Source: Pseudomonas sp. UYIF39 (GTDB taxonomy: Bacteria; Pseudomonadota; Gammaproteobacteria; Pseudomonadales; Pseudomonadaceae). Taken from it: a DNA stretch of 64,000 nt. This document shows positions 44,991 to 54,179 of this stretch, in pieces. Below the pieces are notes generated by a model, which saw nothing but the letters and a program-made list of their open reading frames with translations, ran no database searches and was not told the DNA's origin. The translations under genes and the position numbers were made by a program. Position 1 is the stretch's first letter. Each line of letters opens with the position of its first letter. The stretch covers positions 1-64,000 of the forward strand of contig NZ_JALBYU010000018.1 in NCBI RefSeq assembly GCF_029963765.1, given 5' to 3'.

Positions 44991-45593
44991 ATGTGGCAAA
45001 GCTATGTGAACGGCCTGTTGGTGGCCGCGGGGCTGATCATGGCGATCGGTACTCAGAATGCGTTTGTGTTGGCCCAGAGCCTTCGGCGTGAACATCACCT
45101 GCCCGTCGCCGCACTTTGCGTGACCTGCGATGCCTTGCTGGTGGCCGCCGGGGTATTCGGCCTGGCGACGGTGCTGGCGCAGAACCCGACGTTGCTGGCA
45201 GTCGCCCGCTGGGGTGGCGCGGCGTTTCTGATTTGGTATGGCAGCCTGGCGCTGCGTCGGGCCTGCTCGAAACAGAGCCTGCAACAGGGCGAAAGCCAGA
45301 CCGTGCGCTCGCTGCGCGCGGTGATGCTCAGCGCTTTGGCCGTAACGCTGCTTAACCCGCACGTTTATCTGGATACCGTGTTGCTGATTGGCTCCCTCGG
45401 TGCCCAACAAACCGAACCCGGCGCTTATGTCGTGGGCGCGGCCAGTGCGTCGTTGCTGTGGTTTTTCACCCTGGCGCTGGGCGCCGCATGGTTAGCGCCG
45501 TGGCTGGCCCGACCGAGCACCTGGAGAATTCTCGACCTGCTCGTGGCCGTGATGATGTTCACAGTGGCAGCCCAACTAATCACCAGCGCCTGA
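44991..45593 (+). CDS. argO: LysE/ArgO-type basic amino acid exporter
   Basis: A 200-residue inner-membrane exporter with five to six TM helices. The family hallmark GLIMAIGTQNAFVLAQSL lies at residues 14-31, and the conserved LNPHVYLDTVLL near 120. It exports arginine and/or lysine. The ATG at 44991 has GCGGAG 10 nt upstream, inside the end of the ACT gene. ArgP is the expected activator. The name argO is by family and context; lysE would also fit. Confidence 0.87.
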   Translation: MWQSYVNGLLVAAGLIMAIGTQNAFVLAQSLRREHHLPVAALCVTCDALLVAAGVFGLATVLAQNPTLLAVARWGGAAFLIWYGSLALRRACSKQSLQQGESQTVRSLRAVMLSALAVTLLNPHVYLDTVLLIGSLGAQQTEPGAYVVGAASASLLWFFTLALGAAWLAPWLARPSTWRILDLLVAVMMFTVAAQLITSA

Positions 45594-45770
45594 TTTATTC
45601 CAAAAGGCTCTGGAACCTCTATCCCACACAGTTGTTGCGTGGTTATGCCGCACCCCCGGTGCTATGATCCGATCCGATGCGCCGCAAAGAGTACAAACTC
45701 CCCGGCGCTTGTCTGGCCGCCCGTGATCGGCCTTGCGCCCACCGCAACTGACCTGATTAGGAGAATCATC

Positions 45771-46367
45771 ATGGCTTTCGAATTGCCGCCGCTGCCGTAC
45801 GCACACGATGCCCTGCAGCCGCACATTTCCAAGGAAACTCTGGAATACCACCACGACAAGCACCACAACACCTATGTCGTGAACCTGAACAACCTGGTGC
45901 CAGGCACCGAGTTTGAAGGCAAGACTCTGGAAGAAATCGTCAAATCTTCCTCGGGCGGTATCTTCAACAACGCCGCTCAGGTCTGGAACCACACTTTCTA
46001 CTGGAACTGCCTGGCGCCAAACGCCGGTGGTCAACCAACCGGCGCACTGGCTGAAGCCATCAACGCTTCTTTCGGTTCGTTCGACAAGTTCAAGGAAGAA
46101 TTCAGCAAGACTTCCATCGGCACCTTCGGTTCCGGTTGGGGCTGGCTGGTGAAAAAGGCTGACGGTTCCCTGGCCCTGGCCAGCACCATCGGCGCCGGCA
46201 ACCCGCTGACCAACGGCGACACCCCGCTGTTGACCTGCGACGTCTGGGAACACGCTTACTACATCGACTACCGCAACGTTCGTCCGAAATACGTCGAAGC
46301 GTTCTGGAACCTGGTCAACTGGAAATTCGTGGCTGAGCAGTTCGAAGGCAAAACCTTCACCGCTTAA
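45771..46367 (+). CDS. sodB: Iron superoxide dismutase
   Basis: A 198-residue cytosolic superoxide dismutase. Metal ligands are all visible: histidine 27 (EYHHDKHH), a histidine in WNHTFYW near 74, and the aspartate and histidine of DVWEHAYY near 157-161. The residues around FGSGWGWL and NAGGQPTG are those of the iron type. ATG 45771 is preceded by TTAGGAGAATCATC. A strong terminator follows. Confidence 0.97.
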   Translation: MAFELPPLPYAHDALQPHISKETLEYHHDKHHNTYVVNLNNLVPGTEFEGKTLEEIVKSSSGGIFNNAAQVWNHTFYWNCLAPNAGGQPTGALAEAINASFGSFDKFKEEFSKTSIGTFGSGWGWLVKKADGSLALASTIGAGNPLTNGDTPLLTCDVWEHAYYIDYRNVRPKYVEAFWNLVNWKFVAEQFEGKTFTA

Positions 46368-46381
46368 GATCGACGCCAGTC

Positions 46382-46409
46382 AAAAAACCCGGCTTTTGCC
46401 GGGTTTTTT
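46382..46409 (+). terminator. Terminator of sodB
   Basis: AAAAAACCCGGC / GCCGGGTTTTTT with a 4-nt loop, 14 bp after the stop codon. Being symmetrical, it can also serve the convergent gene that ends at 46425. Confidence 0.95.
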
Positions 46410-46424
46410 ATTGCCTGGCGAATG

Positions 46425-46676
46425 TCAGGTCGCCTGCGGGTCGACGATATCCAGCGCCCGATTAACGGCTAAGTCCGCCAACATGACGATCTGCGCAATG
46501 GCCAACGCCGTACTGCGCTGGGAGCCGGTCAGGTAGGTGGCGAAATCACTGGCCAAGACGTTGGCTGAAGCCAATGACTCACAGGCGTGGGCCAGGAGGG
46601 ATTCGGTATCCATGTCTGGGGCAATCATGAACATGGGATCGGGTTTGTAGGGTGGGTCTGGGATTAATTTATCCAC
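46425..46676 (-). CDS. Small DUF6124-like protein
   Basis: An 83-residue soluble protein of the type annotated DUF6124/DUF3077 in many pseudomonads. Recognisable parts are the opening MDKLIPDPP, the middle DTESLLAHACESLASANVLASDFA, and the helical end GSQRSTALAIAQIVMLADLAVNRALD. The function is unknown. It starts at GTG with AAGGA 8 nt upstream; the only nearby ATG is followed at once by a stop. It lies alone between convergent sodB and a long repeat-rich spacer. Confidence 0.75.
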   Translation of the reverse strand: MDKLIPDPPYKPDPMFMIAPDMDTESLLAHACESLASANVLASDFATYLTGSQRSTALAIAQIVMLADLAVNRALDIVDPQAT

Positions 46677-47022
46677 TTACATTTCCTTTTGAGGTGTTCG
46701 CCATCGATTCCCGATCTCACTCGAAGAAGAGGTGGCAGCTATGTGCAGGGTGAGATCACCGGCAAAAGGAACCCGGCCGGACCGAAGTCCGCCCGCACAC
46801 AGCCGCCATAAAACATCGCTGACAGCCTCAAGCTGCCGGCAATTATGGAGGGCCTTGCACTGGTTTCCAATTGCTTAGTCTGGGATCTCACACCCGGTCG
46901 CAGATTTTTTCAGCGACCCCCAAAAGGTTATTGAACCCACTTCCTACGGGCAACCTGAAAACCTCGTGGGAAAGGTCTGGTTTTTTTACCGCTGTTTAAA
47001 CGGGCGCATCCGTTGCCTGTGC

Positions 47023-47053
47023 GGCCGCCATCGCGAGCAAGCTCGCTCCCACA
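47023..47053. repeat. REP unit, left member of a 31-bp direct pair
   Basis: It begins GGCCGCCATCGCGAGCAAGC and is identical over 31 bp to 47436-47466, in the same orientation. Elsewhere in the window these units occur mostly as inverted pairs. Confidence 0.85.
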
Positions 47054-47162
47054 ATGGATCGGGCACGCCTTTCGCTTCTCACCACTCAACAGGCCGAGCG
47101 TTAGCTCGCCTGCAGCCCTTGATCTTGATCCACCCGCCCCTTCGGGAGGCTGAGTGGAGGTG

Positions 47163-47260
47163 TTCATCTGGGGGGCAGGCGCGCAGCGCCGTTCGACGAA
47201 GTCGAACACATCGAGAGGAGGTCGAAGCGAAGCCGACCGGAGGCGATGCCCCCAGATGAA
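47163..47260. other. Strongly structured intergenic element (multi-hairpin)
   Basis: A 12-bp perfect helix closes the element: TTCATCTGGGGG (47163-47174) with CCCCCAGATGAA (47249-47260). Inside are three successive hairpins: GGCGC-GCA-GCGCC (47178-47190), GTTCGAC-GAA-GTCGAAC (47191-47207) and GGTCG-N9-CGACC (47220-47238). The result is a multi-branched fold of 98 nt. It continues into a second structured part with CCTTTTGG...CCAAAAGG near 47318-47349. I recall similar stretches repeated in other fluorescent pseudomonads. Confidence 0.6.
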
Positions 47261-47435
47261 TGCCGGAACGAAGGAACGCCGAGCCTAAGCGAGGGGCCGG
47301 ACGCTCGGGGCGAGACCTTTTGGTTCCTTTTGGGGCGTTTGCCAAAAGGGACTCGCCGTAAGGGCGAAACCCTAAGTGGCCGTTACCGCAGAAATGGATA
47401 TGTACCCGATCAACCAACAGATTGGTCGGCTGACA

Positions 47436-47466
47436 GGCCGCCATCGCGAGCAAGCTCGCTCCCACA
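47436..47466. repeat. REP unit, right member of a 31-bp direct pair
   Basis: Identical to 47023-47053 over 31 bp and in the same orientation. The two copies bracket about 380 bp that include the structured element. Confidence 0.85.
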
Positions 47467-47767
47467 TTCAAAACGTGTACATCCGCAGAAACCAGGCCGA
47501 TTTCCCACGATGAAACCAGCCTTCAGCCCCTTGCTCCAACGCCACAGCCGTCTAACATCAACCAAACGGAAAATATGTCCAAATCCCCCTCAAGTTGAAG
47601 GACCCAACAACCGACACAGTACGAATAGGCAAACACTTCTAACCACAGCATTTCAGCCAAGCTACGGGCAAAACCCCATGTGATTGATTGTCCCTTTGAC
47701 TGCCATCACCGGATTGCCAATACTCATGGCAACTTGACGCTACCCGCACGGAACAAGGAATGACTCT

Positions 47768-49819
47768 TTGAAGCTGGAACTCAAGAACAGCTTGTCGGTG
47801 AAGTTGCTCCGGGTCGTGCTCCTGTCGGCATTGATCGTCGGTGTGGTCTTGAGCTGCGCGCAGATCGTTTTTGATGCCTATAAAACACGCCAGGCCGTTG
47901 CCGGCGATGCCCAACGCATCCTCGACATGTTCCGCGACCCCTCGACCCAGGCCGTCTACAGCCTGGACCGGGAAATGGGTATGCAGGTTATCGAAGGCCT
48001 TTTTCAGGACGACGCTGTGCGCAAGGCCTCCATTGGCCATCCCAACGAAGCCATGCTCGCGCAAAAGTCTCGCGAGCTGCAGCATTCCGACAGTCGCTGG
48101 CTGACCGACCTGATCCTCGGCAAGGAACGCACCTTCACCACCCAACTGGTGGGTCGCGGCCCTTACAGCGAGTATTACGGCGACTTGAGCATCACCCTCG
48201 ACACCGCCACCTACGGCCAAGGTTTCATCGTCAGTTCGGTGATCATCTTCATCTCCGGCGTGTTGCGTGCGATGGCCATGGGGCTGGTGCTGTACCTGGT
48301 CTATCACTGGCTGCTGACCAAGCCGCTGTCGCGGATCATCGAACACCTCACGGAAATCAATCCGGATCGCCCCAGCGAACACAAAATCCCGCTGCTCAAG
48401 GGGCATGAAAAGAACGAACTGGGAATCTGGATCAACACCGCCAACCAGTTGCTCGAGTCCATCGAGCGCAACACCCATTTGCGCCACGAAGCGGAAAACA
48501 GCCTGCTACGCATGGCCCAGTACGACTTCCTCACCGGCCTGCCGAACCGCCAACAATTGCAGCAGCAACTGGACAAAATCCTGGTAGACGCCGGCAAGTT
48601 GCAACGTCGTGTCGCGGTATTGGTGGTCGGCCTGGACGACTTCAAGGGCATCAACGAACAATTCAGCTACCAGACCGGCGACCAACTGCTGCTGGCCCTG
48701 GCCGATCGCCTGCGAGCTCACAGCGGACGCCTTGGCGCCCTCGCCCGCCTCGGCGGCGACCAGTTCGCCCTGGTTCAGGCCGACATCGAACAACCCTACG
48801 AAGCGGCCGAACTGGCCCAAAGCATTCTCGATGACCTGGAAGCGGCATTTGCCCTCGATCATCAGGAGATTCGCCTGCGCGCCACCATCGGCATCACCCT
48901 GTTCCCCGAGGACGGTGACAGCACTGAGAAACTGCTGCAAAAAGCCGAGCAGACCATGACCCTGGCCAAGACTCGCTCGCGCAACCGTTATCAGTTCTAT
49001 ATCGCCAGCGTCGACACCGAAATGCGCCGCCGTCGCGAGTTGGAAAAAGACCTGCGCGACGCCCTGGCCCGTGGCCAGTTCTACCTCGTCTACCAACCGC
49101 AGATCAGCTATCGCGATCACCGGGTGGTGGGTGTCGAGGCGCTGATTCGCTGGCAGCATCCCGAGCACGGGCTGGTTCCGCCGGACTTGTTCATCCCCCT
49201 GGCCGAGCAGAACGGCACCATCATCGCCATCGGCGAATGGGTGCTGGATCAGGCGTGCAAGCAATTGCGCGACTGGCATGACCAGGGTTTCGTCGACCTG
49301 CGCATGGCGGTGAATCTGTCCACGGTGCAGTTGCACCATGCCGAGTTGCCACGGGTGGTCAACAATTTGATGCAGATGTATCGCCTGCCACCGCGCAGCC
49401 TGGAGCTGGAAGTCACCGAAACCGGCCTGATGGAAGACATCAGCACGGCCGCCCAGCACCTGCTGAGCCTGCGCCGCTCCGGTGCGCTGATCGCGATCGA
49501 CGACTTCGGCACCGGTTACTCGTCATTGAGCTATCTGAAAAGCCTGCCGCTGGACAAGATCAAGATCGACAAGAGCTTCGTTCAGGACCTGCTCGATGAC
49601 GACGACGATGCGACCATCGTTCGGGCCATCATCCAGCTGGGCAAGAGCCTGGGCATGCAGGTGATTGCCGAAGGCGTGGAAACCGCCGAGCAAGAGGCCT
49701 ACATCATCTCCGAGGGCTGTCACGAAGGTCAGGGCTATCTCTACAGCAAGCCGCTGCCGGCGCGGGAACTGGGTGCCTATCTGAAACAGGCCCAGCGCAG
49801 TAACGCGGCTATTTTGTAA
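47768..49819 (+). CDS. bifA: c-di-GMP phosphodiesterase BifA (degenerate GGDEF + EAL)
   Basis: A 683-residue inner-membrane protein. TM1 lies at about 13-35, a periplasmic region follows, TM2 at about 155-180, a HAMP-like linker, a GGDEF domain (about 255-410) and an EAL domain (about 425-675). The cyclase motif is degenerate (GGDQF), as in BifA, whereas the EAL domain keeps its catalytic residues (EALIRW, NLS, ETG, DDFGTGYSS, KIDKSF). It degrades cyclic di-GMP, favouring swarming over biofilm. Gene order after sodB is as in P. aeruginosa. Translation appears to begin at TTG: AAGGA lies 9 nt upstream and the nearby ATG at 47760 is out of frame and soon stops. Confidence 0.93.
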   Translation: MKLELKNSLSVKLLRVVLLSALIVGVVLSCAQIVFDAYKTRQAVAGDAQRILDMFRDPSTQAVYSLDREMGMQVIEGLFQDDAVRKASIGHPNEAMLAQKSRELQHSDSRWLTDLILGKERTFTTQLVGRGPYSEYYGDLSITLDTATYGQGFIVSSVIIFISGVLRAMAMGLVLYLVYHWLLTKPLSRIIEHLTEINPDRPSEHKIPLLKGHEKNELGIWINTANQLLESIERNTHLRHEAENSLLRMAQYDFLTGLPNRQQLQQQLDKILVDAGKLQRRVAVLVVGLDDFKGINEQFSYQTGDQLLLALADRLRAHSGRLGALARLGGDQFALVQADIEQPYEAAELAQSILDDLEAAFALDHQEIRLRATIGITLFPEDGDSTEKLLQKAEQTMTLAKTRSRNRYQFYIASVDTEMRRRRELEKDLRDALARGQFYLVYQPQISYRDHRVVGVEALIRWQHPEHGLVPPDLFIPLAEQNGTIIAIGEWVLDQACKQLRDWHDQGFVDLRMAVNLSTVQLHHAELPRVVNNLMQMYRLPPRSLELEVTETGLMEDISTAAQHLLSLRRSGALIAIDDFGTGYSSLSYLKSLPLDKIKIDKSFVQDLLDDDDDATIVRAIIQLGKSLGMQVIAEGVETAEQEAYIISEGCHEGQGYLYSKPLPARELGAYLKQAQRSNAAIL

Positions 49820-49820
49820 A

Positions 49821-49892
49821 AGATCCAAGGATCGCAGCCTCGTTTCACTCTGTAGCAGCTGTCGAGTGAAACGAGGCTGCGATCTCTTGATC
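49821..49892. repeat. Perfect 21-bp inverted repeat after bifA
   Basis: GATCGCAGCCTCGTTTCACTC (49830-49850, given here as its 21-bp arm boundaries) is inverted exactly at 49864-49884, with a 13-nt loop containing TGTAGCAGCTG. It belongs to the GGCTGCGATC repeat family also seen at 28976. It begins within 15 bp of the bifA stop and probably ends its transcript. Confidence 0.85.
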
Positions 49893-49946
49893 TACGGCAC
49901 GACTCCCGCCTGAATAAGAAATATTTACAAGCACAACCCTTTACAG

Positions 49947-49969
49947 ATAATGCGAAAGATTTGCATTAT
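49947..49969. promoter_or_regulatory. Fur-box-like dyad upstream of icmP
   Basis: ATAATGC-N9-GCATTAT is a perfect dyad, AT-rich, and resembles spaced GATAAT/ATTATC Fur half-sites. It is 60 bp before the icmP start codon, suitable for iron-dependent repression. The spacing is not the classical 19-bp form. Confidence 0.45.
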
Positions 49970-50028
49970 GTCGCAGCTTTGCGCGCCTCCGGCGCCATTC
50001 CACCCCCTTTCAAAGCAGGATGTTCGCC

Positions 50029-51366
50029 ATGATTCGTATGCCTCTGGCTACCGCCAGTCTGTTGGCCATCGCTATTTCCCTCGCCGGTTGCGGCGAAGGC
50101 AAAGACAAGAACGCCGCTGCGCCAACGCCTACGCCCGCCACCAGCACAACTGCTGCAGCCCCAGCCGCCGGCAAAGTCGACGAAGCCGCCGCCAAAGCCG
50201 TGGTCGCGCATTACGCCGACATGGTCTTCGCCGTTTACAGCGATGCCGAATCTACCGCGAAAACCCTGCAAACCGCCGTCGATGCGTTCCTCGCCAAGCC
50301 GAACGCCGACACCCTGAAAGCCGCCAAGGCTGCCTGGGTTGCTGCTCGCGCTCCTTACCTGCAGAGCGAAGTGTTCCGCTTCGGCAACACGATCATCGAC
50401 GACTGGGAAGGTCAGGTTAACGCCTGGCCACTGGACGAAGGCCTGATTGATTACGTCGACAAGACCTACGAACATGCACTGGGTAACCCGGGCGCTACCG
50501 CCAACATCATCGCCAACACCGAAGTCCAGGTCGGCGAAGACAAGGTCGATGTGAAAGACATCACCCCGGCAAAACTTGCCAGCCTGAACGAGCTGGGTGG
50601 TTCCGAGGCCAACGTCGCCACCGGCTACCACGCCGTCGAATTCCTGCTCTGGGGCCAGGACCTGAACGGCACCGGCCCTGGCGCTGGCAATCGTCCTGCG
50701 TCCGACTACCTGGAAGGCGCCGGCGCCACGGGCGGTCACAACGATCGTCGTCGCGCTTACCTGAAGTCCGTGACCCAATTGCTGGTCAGCGACCTGGAAG
50801 AAATGGTCGGTAACTGGAAGCCGAACGTGGCCGACAACTACCGCGCCACCCTGGAAGCCGAGCCTGGCGAAACCGGCCTGCGCAAAATGCTGTTCGGCAT
50901 GGGCAGCCTGTCCCTGGGCGAACTGGCGGGCGAGCGCATGAAGGTTTCCCTGGAAGCCAACTCCCCGGAAGACGAACAGGATTGCTTCAGCGACAACACC
51001 CACAACTCGCACTTCTACGATGCCAAAGGCATTCGTAACGTGTACCTGGGCGAATACACCCGTACCGACGGCACCAAAATGACCGGCGCCAGCCTGTCGT
51101 CCCTGGTGGCCAAGGCTGATCCGGCTGCCGATACCGCGCTGAAAGCGGACCTGGCGGCCACCGAAGCCAAAATCCAGATCATGGTCGATCACGCCAACAA
51201 GGGTGAGCACTACGACCAGTTGATCGCCGCCGGTAACACCGCTGGTAACCAGATCGTCCGCGACGCTATCGCCTCCCTGGTCAAGCAGACCGGTTCGATC
51301 GAAGCCGCCGCTGGCAAACTGGGCATCAGCGACCTGAACCCGGACAACGCTGATCACGAGTTCTGA
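50029..51366 (+). CDS. icmP: Imelysin-family lipoprotein IcmP
   Basis: A 445-residue outer-membrane or periplasmic lipoprotein with lipobox SLAGC (cysteine near residue 19), an alanine/threonine/proline-rich linker (about 25-48) and an imelysin domain. The family motif GYHAVEFLLWG near residue 203 keeps GxHxxE. It corresponds to P. aeruginosa IcmP, originally described as an insulin-cleaving metalloprotease; later work on imelysins points to an iron-related role. The start at 50029 gives a proper signal peptide. It heads a cluster with a di-heme protein and a second imelysin. An iron-responsive dyad lies upstream. Confidence 0.92.
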   Translation: MIRMPLATASLLAIAISLAGCGEGKDKNAAAPTPTPATSTTAAAPAAGKVDEAAAKAVVAHYADMVFAVYSDAESTAKTLQTAVDAFLAKPNADTLKAAKAAWVAARAPYLQSEVFRFGNTIIDDWEGQVNAWPLDEGLIDYVDKTYEHALGNPGATANIIANTEVQVGEDKVDVKDITPAKLASLNELGGSEANVATGYHAVEFLLWGQDLNGTGPGAGNRPASDYLEGAGATGGHNDRRRAYLKSVTQLLVSDLEEMVGNWKPNVADNYRATLEAEPGETGLRKMLFGMGSLSLGELAGERMKVSLEANSPEDEQDCFSDNTHNSHFYDAKGIRNVYLGEYTRTDGTKMTGASLSSLVAKADPAADTALKADLAATEAKIQIMVDHANKGEHYDQLIAAGNTAGNQIVRDAIASLVKQTGSIEAAAGKLGISDLNPDNADHEF

Positions 51367-51382
51367 TCAACGCTGTCTGAAT

Positions 51383-51411
51383 AAAAAGGCGACCTTCGGG
51401 TTGCCTTTTTT
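51383..51411 (+). terminator. Terminator of icmP
   Basis: AAAAAGGCGACC-TTCG-GGTTGCCTTTTT with a UUCG loop and T tract, 16 bp after the stop. Confidence 0.93.
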
Positions 51412-51437
51412 CATCCTGTTCGCCACAACACAATCCT

Positions 51438-51526
51438 CTGTGGGAGCTTGCTCGCGATAGCGGTAGCTCATTCAACATTGATGTTGGCTGTGATGACCCT
51501 ATCGCGAGCAAGCTCGCTCCCACAGG
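51438..51526. repeat. REP-type inverted pair, left copy shortened
   Basis: The left arm reads TGTGGGAGCTTGCTCGCGATAG, lacking the inner 4 bp (CGAG) of the usual unit. The right arm, ending near 51524, is complete. It lies between icmP and the di-heme gene. Confidence 0.87.
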
Positions 51527-51646
51527 GGATCACCGTTTCCAGATAAACCCTGCCCCACATCAAGTAAACGATAATTCCTCTTATTCAATCTCCCCTGCCC
51601 TGTTAGACTTTGCGCCCCTTGTTTTGCTCGTCTTGCTGGATGTCTG

Positions 51647-53074
51647 ATGCCCTCGCTGCCTCTTCGCTTGTCCGCACTGTTTCTGGCCCTGGGCCTGAGT
51701 GCCTGCGATGACGCCCCGCGTTTTACCCAAGCCGAACCCGGTGAAGCCCGGTCCGGTGGCAGCGCAACCGTGCGCAAATCCGATCAGAACTCATTTTCCC
51801 TACCGTCCGCCAACCTGCCACCCTCACGGCGCGTGGACTTCAGTGTCGGCAACAGTTTTTTCCGTAATCCCTGGGTGATCGCGCCGTCGACCACCACCGC
51901 CCGGGATGGCCTCGGGCCGTTGTTCAACACCAACGCGTGCCAGGGCTGCCACATCAAGGACGGCCGCGGTCATCCGCCCACGCCTGATGCGCAGAACGCC
52001 GTGTCGATGCTGGTGCGCCTGTCGATTCCCGATGCGCCGGCCTATGCCAAGGTCATCGAGCATCTCGGTGTCGTCCCGGAGCCGGTCTACGGCGGACAAC
52101 TCCAGGACATGTCCGTGCCGGGTGTCGTGCCGGAAGGCAAAGTGCGCGTCGATTACACGCCCGTTCCGATTCGCTTCAAGGACGGCACCGAAGTCGAGTT
52201 GCGCAAACCGACGTTGCAGATCACCCAGCTCGGCTACGGCCCGATGCACCCTGACACGCGTTTCTCGGCCAGGGTTGCACCGCCAATGATTGGCCTGGGC
52301 CTGCTCGAAGCGATTCCTGATGAGGCAATCCTGGCCAACGCCGAGGCACAGGCAAAAGATAAAAACGGCATCGCCGGACGCCCGAACCGGGTCTGGGATG
52401 ACGCGCAGCAAAAAACCGTCCTTGGGCGATTTGGCTGGAAGGCCGGGCAACCGAACCTCAATCAACAGAACGTTCACGCGTTTTCTGGCGACATGGGTCT
52501 GACCACGAGCCTGAGAACCGTCGACGATTGCACCGCCGCGCAAACTGCTTGCAAGCAAGCGCCCAACGGCAACGGCCCGGATGGCGAACCGGAAGTCAGC
52601 GATAACATCCTGCGTCTGGTGCTGTTCTACAGCCGTAACCTCGCCGTACCGGCCCGCCGCGATGTCAGCGCCCCCCAGGTGCTGGCCGGCAAGACCCTGT
52701 TTTTCCAGGCCAGGTGCCAGTCCTGCCACACCCCGAAATACACCACCGCCGCCAATGCCGCAGAACCTGAACTGGCCAATCAAGTGATTCGCCCTTACAG
52801 CGATCTGCTGCTGCATGACATGGGCGACGGTCTGGCCGACAACCGTAGCGAATTCCAGGCCAGTGGCCGCGACTGGCGCACCCCGCCGTTGTGGGGCATC
52901 GGCCTGACGCAGGCGGTCAGTGGCCACACCCAGTTTTTGCACGATGGCCGCGCCCGCAATCTGCTCGAAGCCGTGCTCTGGCATGGCGGCGAAGCCGCAG
53001 CGGCGCAGCAACAGGTTTTGTCTTTCAGTGCCGATCAGCGCGCTGCGTTGCTGGCGTTCTTGAATTCTCTTTAA
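51647..53074 (+). CDS. Di-heme c-type lipoprotein, DUF1111 family
   Basis: A 475-residue lipoprotein (lipobox LSAC, cysteine near residue 18) with two heme c sites: CQGCH near 105 and CQSCH near 363. This is the architecture of the DUF1111 'di-heme thiol oxidoreductase' family, related to di-heme peroxidases. The exact reaction is unknown. Lying between two imelysins, it may oxidise or reduce iron during uptake; this is inference from context. It is followed after 26 bp by the second imelysin. Confidence 0.9.
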   Translation: MPSLPLRLSALFLALGLSACDDAPRFTQAEPGEARSGGSATVRKSDQNSFSLPSANLPPSRRVDFSVGNSFFRNPWVIAPSTTTARDGLGPLFNTNACQGCHIKDGRGHPPTPDAQNAVSMLVRLSIPDAPAYAKVIEHLGVVPEPVYGGQLQDMSVPGVVPEGKVRVDYTPVPIRFKDGTEVELRKPTLQITQLGYGPMHPDTRFSARVAPPMIGLGLLEAIPDEAILANAEAQAKDKNGIAGRPNRVWDDAQQKTVLGRFGWKAGQPNLNQQNVHAFSGDMGLTTSLRTVDDCTAAQTACKQAPNGNGPDGEPEVSDNILRLVLFYSRNLAVPARRDVSAPQVLAGKTLFFQARCQSCHTPKYTTAANAAEPELANQVIRPYSDLLLHDMGDGLADNRSEFQASGRDWRTPPLWGIGLTQAVSGHTQFLHDGRARNLLEAVLWHGGEAAAAQQQVLSFSADQRAALLAFLNSL

Positions 53075-53100
53075 TACGTATTCCATAGCGGGAGCCCGAC

Positions 53101-54165
53101 ATGTTCCGTCCCAAATTGTTGTTCACCAGCCTTGCCGCACTAGCCTTGGGCGCCTGTTCACCGCAGGATCCGCAGGCCGTCACGTCAGCGGCCATCGCCA
53201 AGTCGGTGATCCTGCCGACCTACACGCGTTGGGTTGAAGCCGATCGCCAACTGGCCGTCAGTGCTCTGGCCTACTGCGAAGGCAAGGAAAATCTCGACAC
53301 CGCCCGCGCCGACTTCCTTCATGCGCAGAAAGCCTGGGCCGAGCTGCAACCGTTGCTGATCGGGCCGCTGGCCGAAGGCAATCGCGCCTGGCAGGTGCAG
53401 TTCTGGCCGGACAAGAAAAACCTCGTCGGCCGTCAGGTCGAGCAACTGGTCACCGCACAGCCGCAGATCGATGCCGCTGCCTTGGCCAAGTCCAGCGTTG
53501 TGGTTCAAGGCCTTTCCGCCTACGAATACATCCTGTTCGACAGCAAGCCCGATGTGGCCAACGCTGAACAGAAAGCCAAGTACTGCCCGCTGCTGATCGC
53601 GATTGGCGAGCGTCAGAAACAACTGGCCGAAGAGATTCTGAAAACCTGGAACAACACCGACGGCATGCTCGCGCAAATGAGCAAATTCCCGAACCAGCGC
53701 TACGCCGATTCCCACGAAGCAATCGCCGATCTGTTGCGCGTGCAAGTCACCGCCCTCGACAGCCTGAAGAAAAAACTCGGCACGCCGATGGGCCGTCAGA
53801 CGAAGGGTGTCCCGCAACCGTTCCAGGCCGATGCATGGCGCAGCCAGTCATCCCTGACCGGCCTGGAGGCCAGCCTCGCCGCCGCCAAAACGGTGTGGGA
53901 AGGCGTCGACAACAAAGGCCTGCGCGGCCTGTTGCCGAGCGAGCAAAAACCGTTGGCCGACAAGATCGACGCCGCTTACGCTGCCGCCCTGAAACTGTTC
54001 GCCAGCAATCAGCGCTCGCTGACTGAAATGCTCAACGACGATGCCGGTCGCCAGCAACTCAACGACCTCTACGACAGCCTCAACGTCGTCCACCGCCTGC
54101 ACGAAAGCGAACTGGCCAAGGCGCTGGGCATCCAACTGGGCTTCAACGCCAACGACGGTGACTAA
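53101..54165 (+). CDS. Second imelysin-family lipoprotein, altered GxHxxE
   Basis: A 354-residue lipoprotein (lipobox LGAC, cysteine near 19) with an imelysin-like fold. At the position of the family motif it has GLSAYEYILF near residue 139, so the histidine is replaced by serine while the glutamate remains. The conserved PFQADAWRSQSSL near 240 fits the domain. The role is probably in periplasmic iron handling together with IcmP and the di-heme protein. Its TAA stop is followed closely by the next gene. Confidence 0.87.
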   Translation: MFRPKLLFTSLAALALGACSPQDPQAVTSAAIAKSVILPTYTRWVEADRQLAVSALAYCEGKENLDTARADFLHAQKAWAELQPLLIGPLAEGNRAWQVQFWPDKKNLVGRQVEQLVTAQPQIDAAALAKSSVVVQGLSAYEYILFDSKPDVANAEQKAKYCPLLIAIGERQKQLAEEILKTWNNTDGMLAQMSKFPNQRYADSHEAIADLLRVQVTALDSLKKKLGTPMGRQTKGVPQPFQADAWRSQSSLTGLEASLAAAKTVWEGVDNKGLRGLLPSEQKPLADKIDAAYAAALKLFASNQRSLTEMLNDDAGRQQLNDLYDSLNVVHRLHESELAKALGIQLGFNANDGD

Positions 54166-54179
54166 TGAGGGCAAGTTCC

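Larger units (their letters stand above)
46677..47767. other. 1.1-kb spacer without a supportable gene
   Basis: It holds an inverted repeat GGTCGC-N11-GCGACC (46896-46918) about 220 bp upstream of the DUF6124-like gene, two REP units in direct orientation (47023 and 47436), and between them a GC-rich structured element. ORFs of up to about 145 codons run through it but have arginine/serine-rich compositions and overlap the repeats. The last 300 bp (47467-47767) show nothing clear apart from what must be the bifA promoter. Confidence 0.7.

Noticed and set aside
47079..47683. Open frames of 130 and 145 codons in the sodB-bifA spacer
   Set aside because: They read through REP units and the hairpin element. 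Such frames are often annotated as short arginine-rich hypotheticals, but nothing here supports translation.
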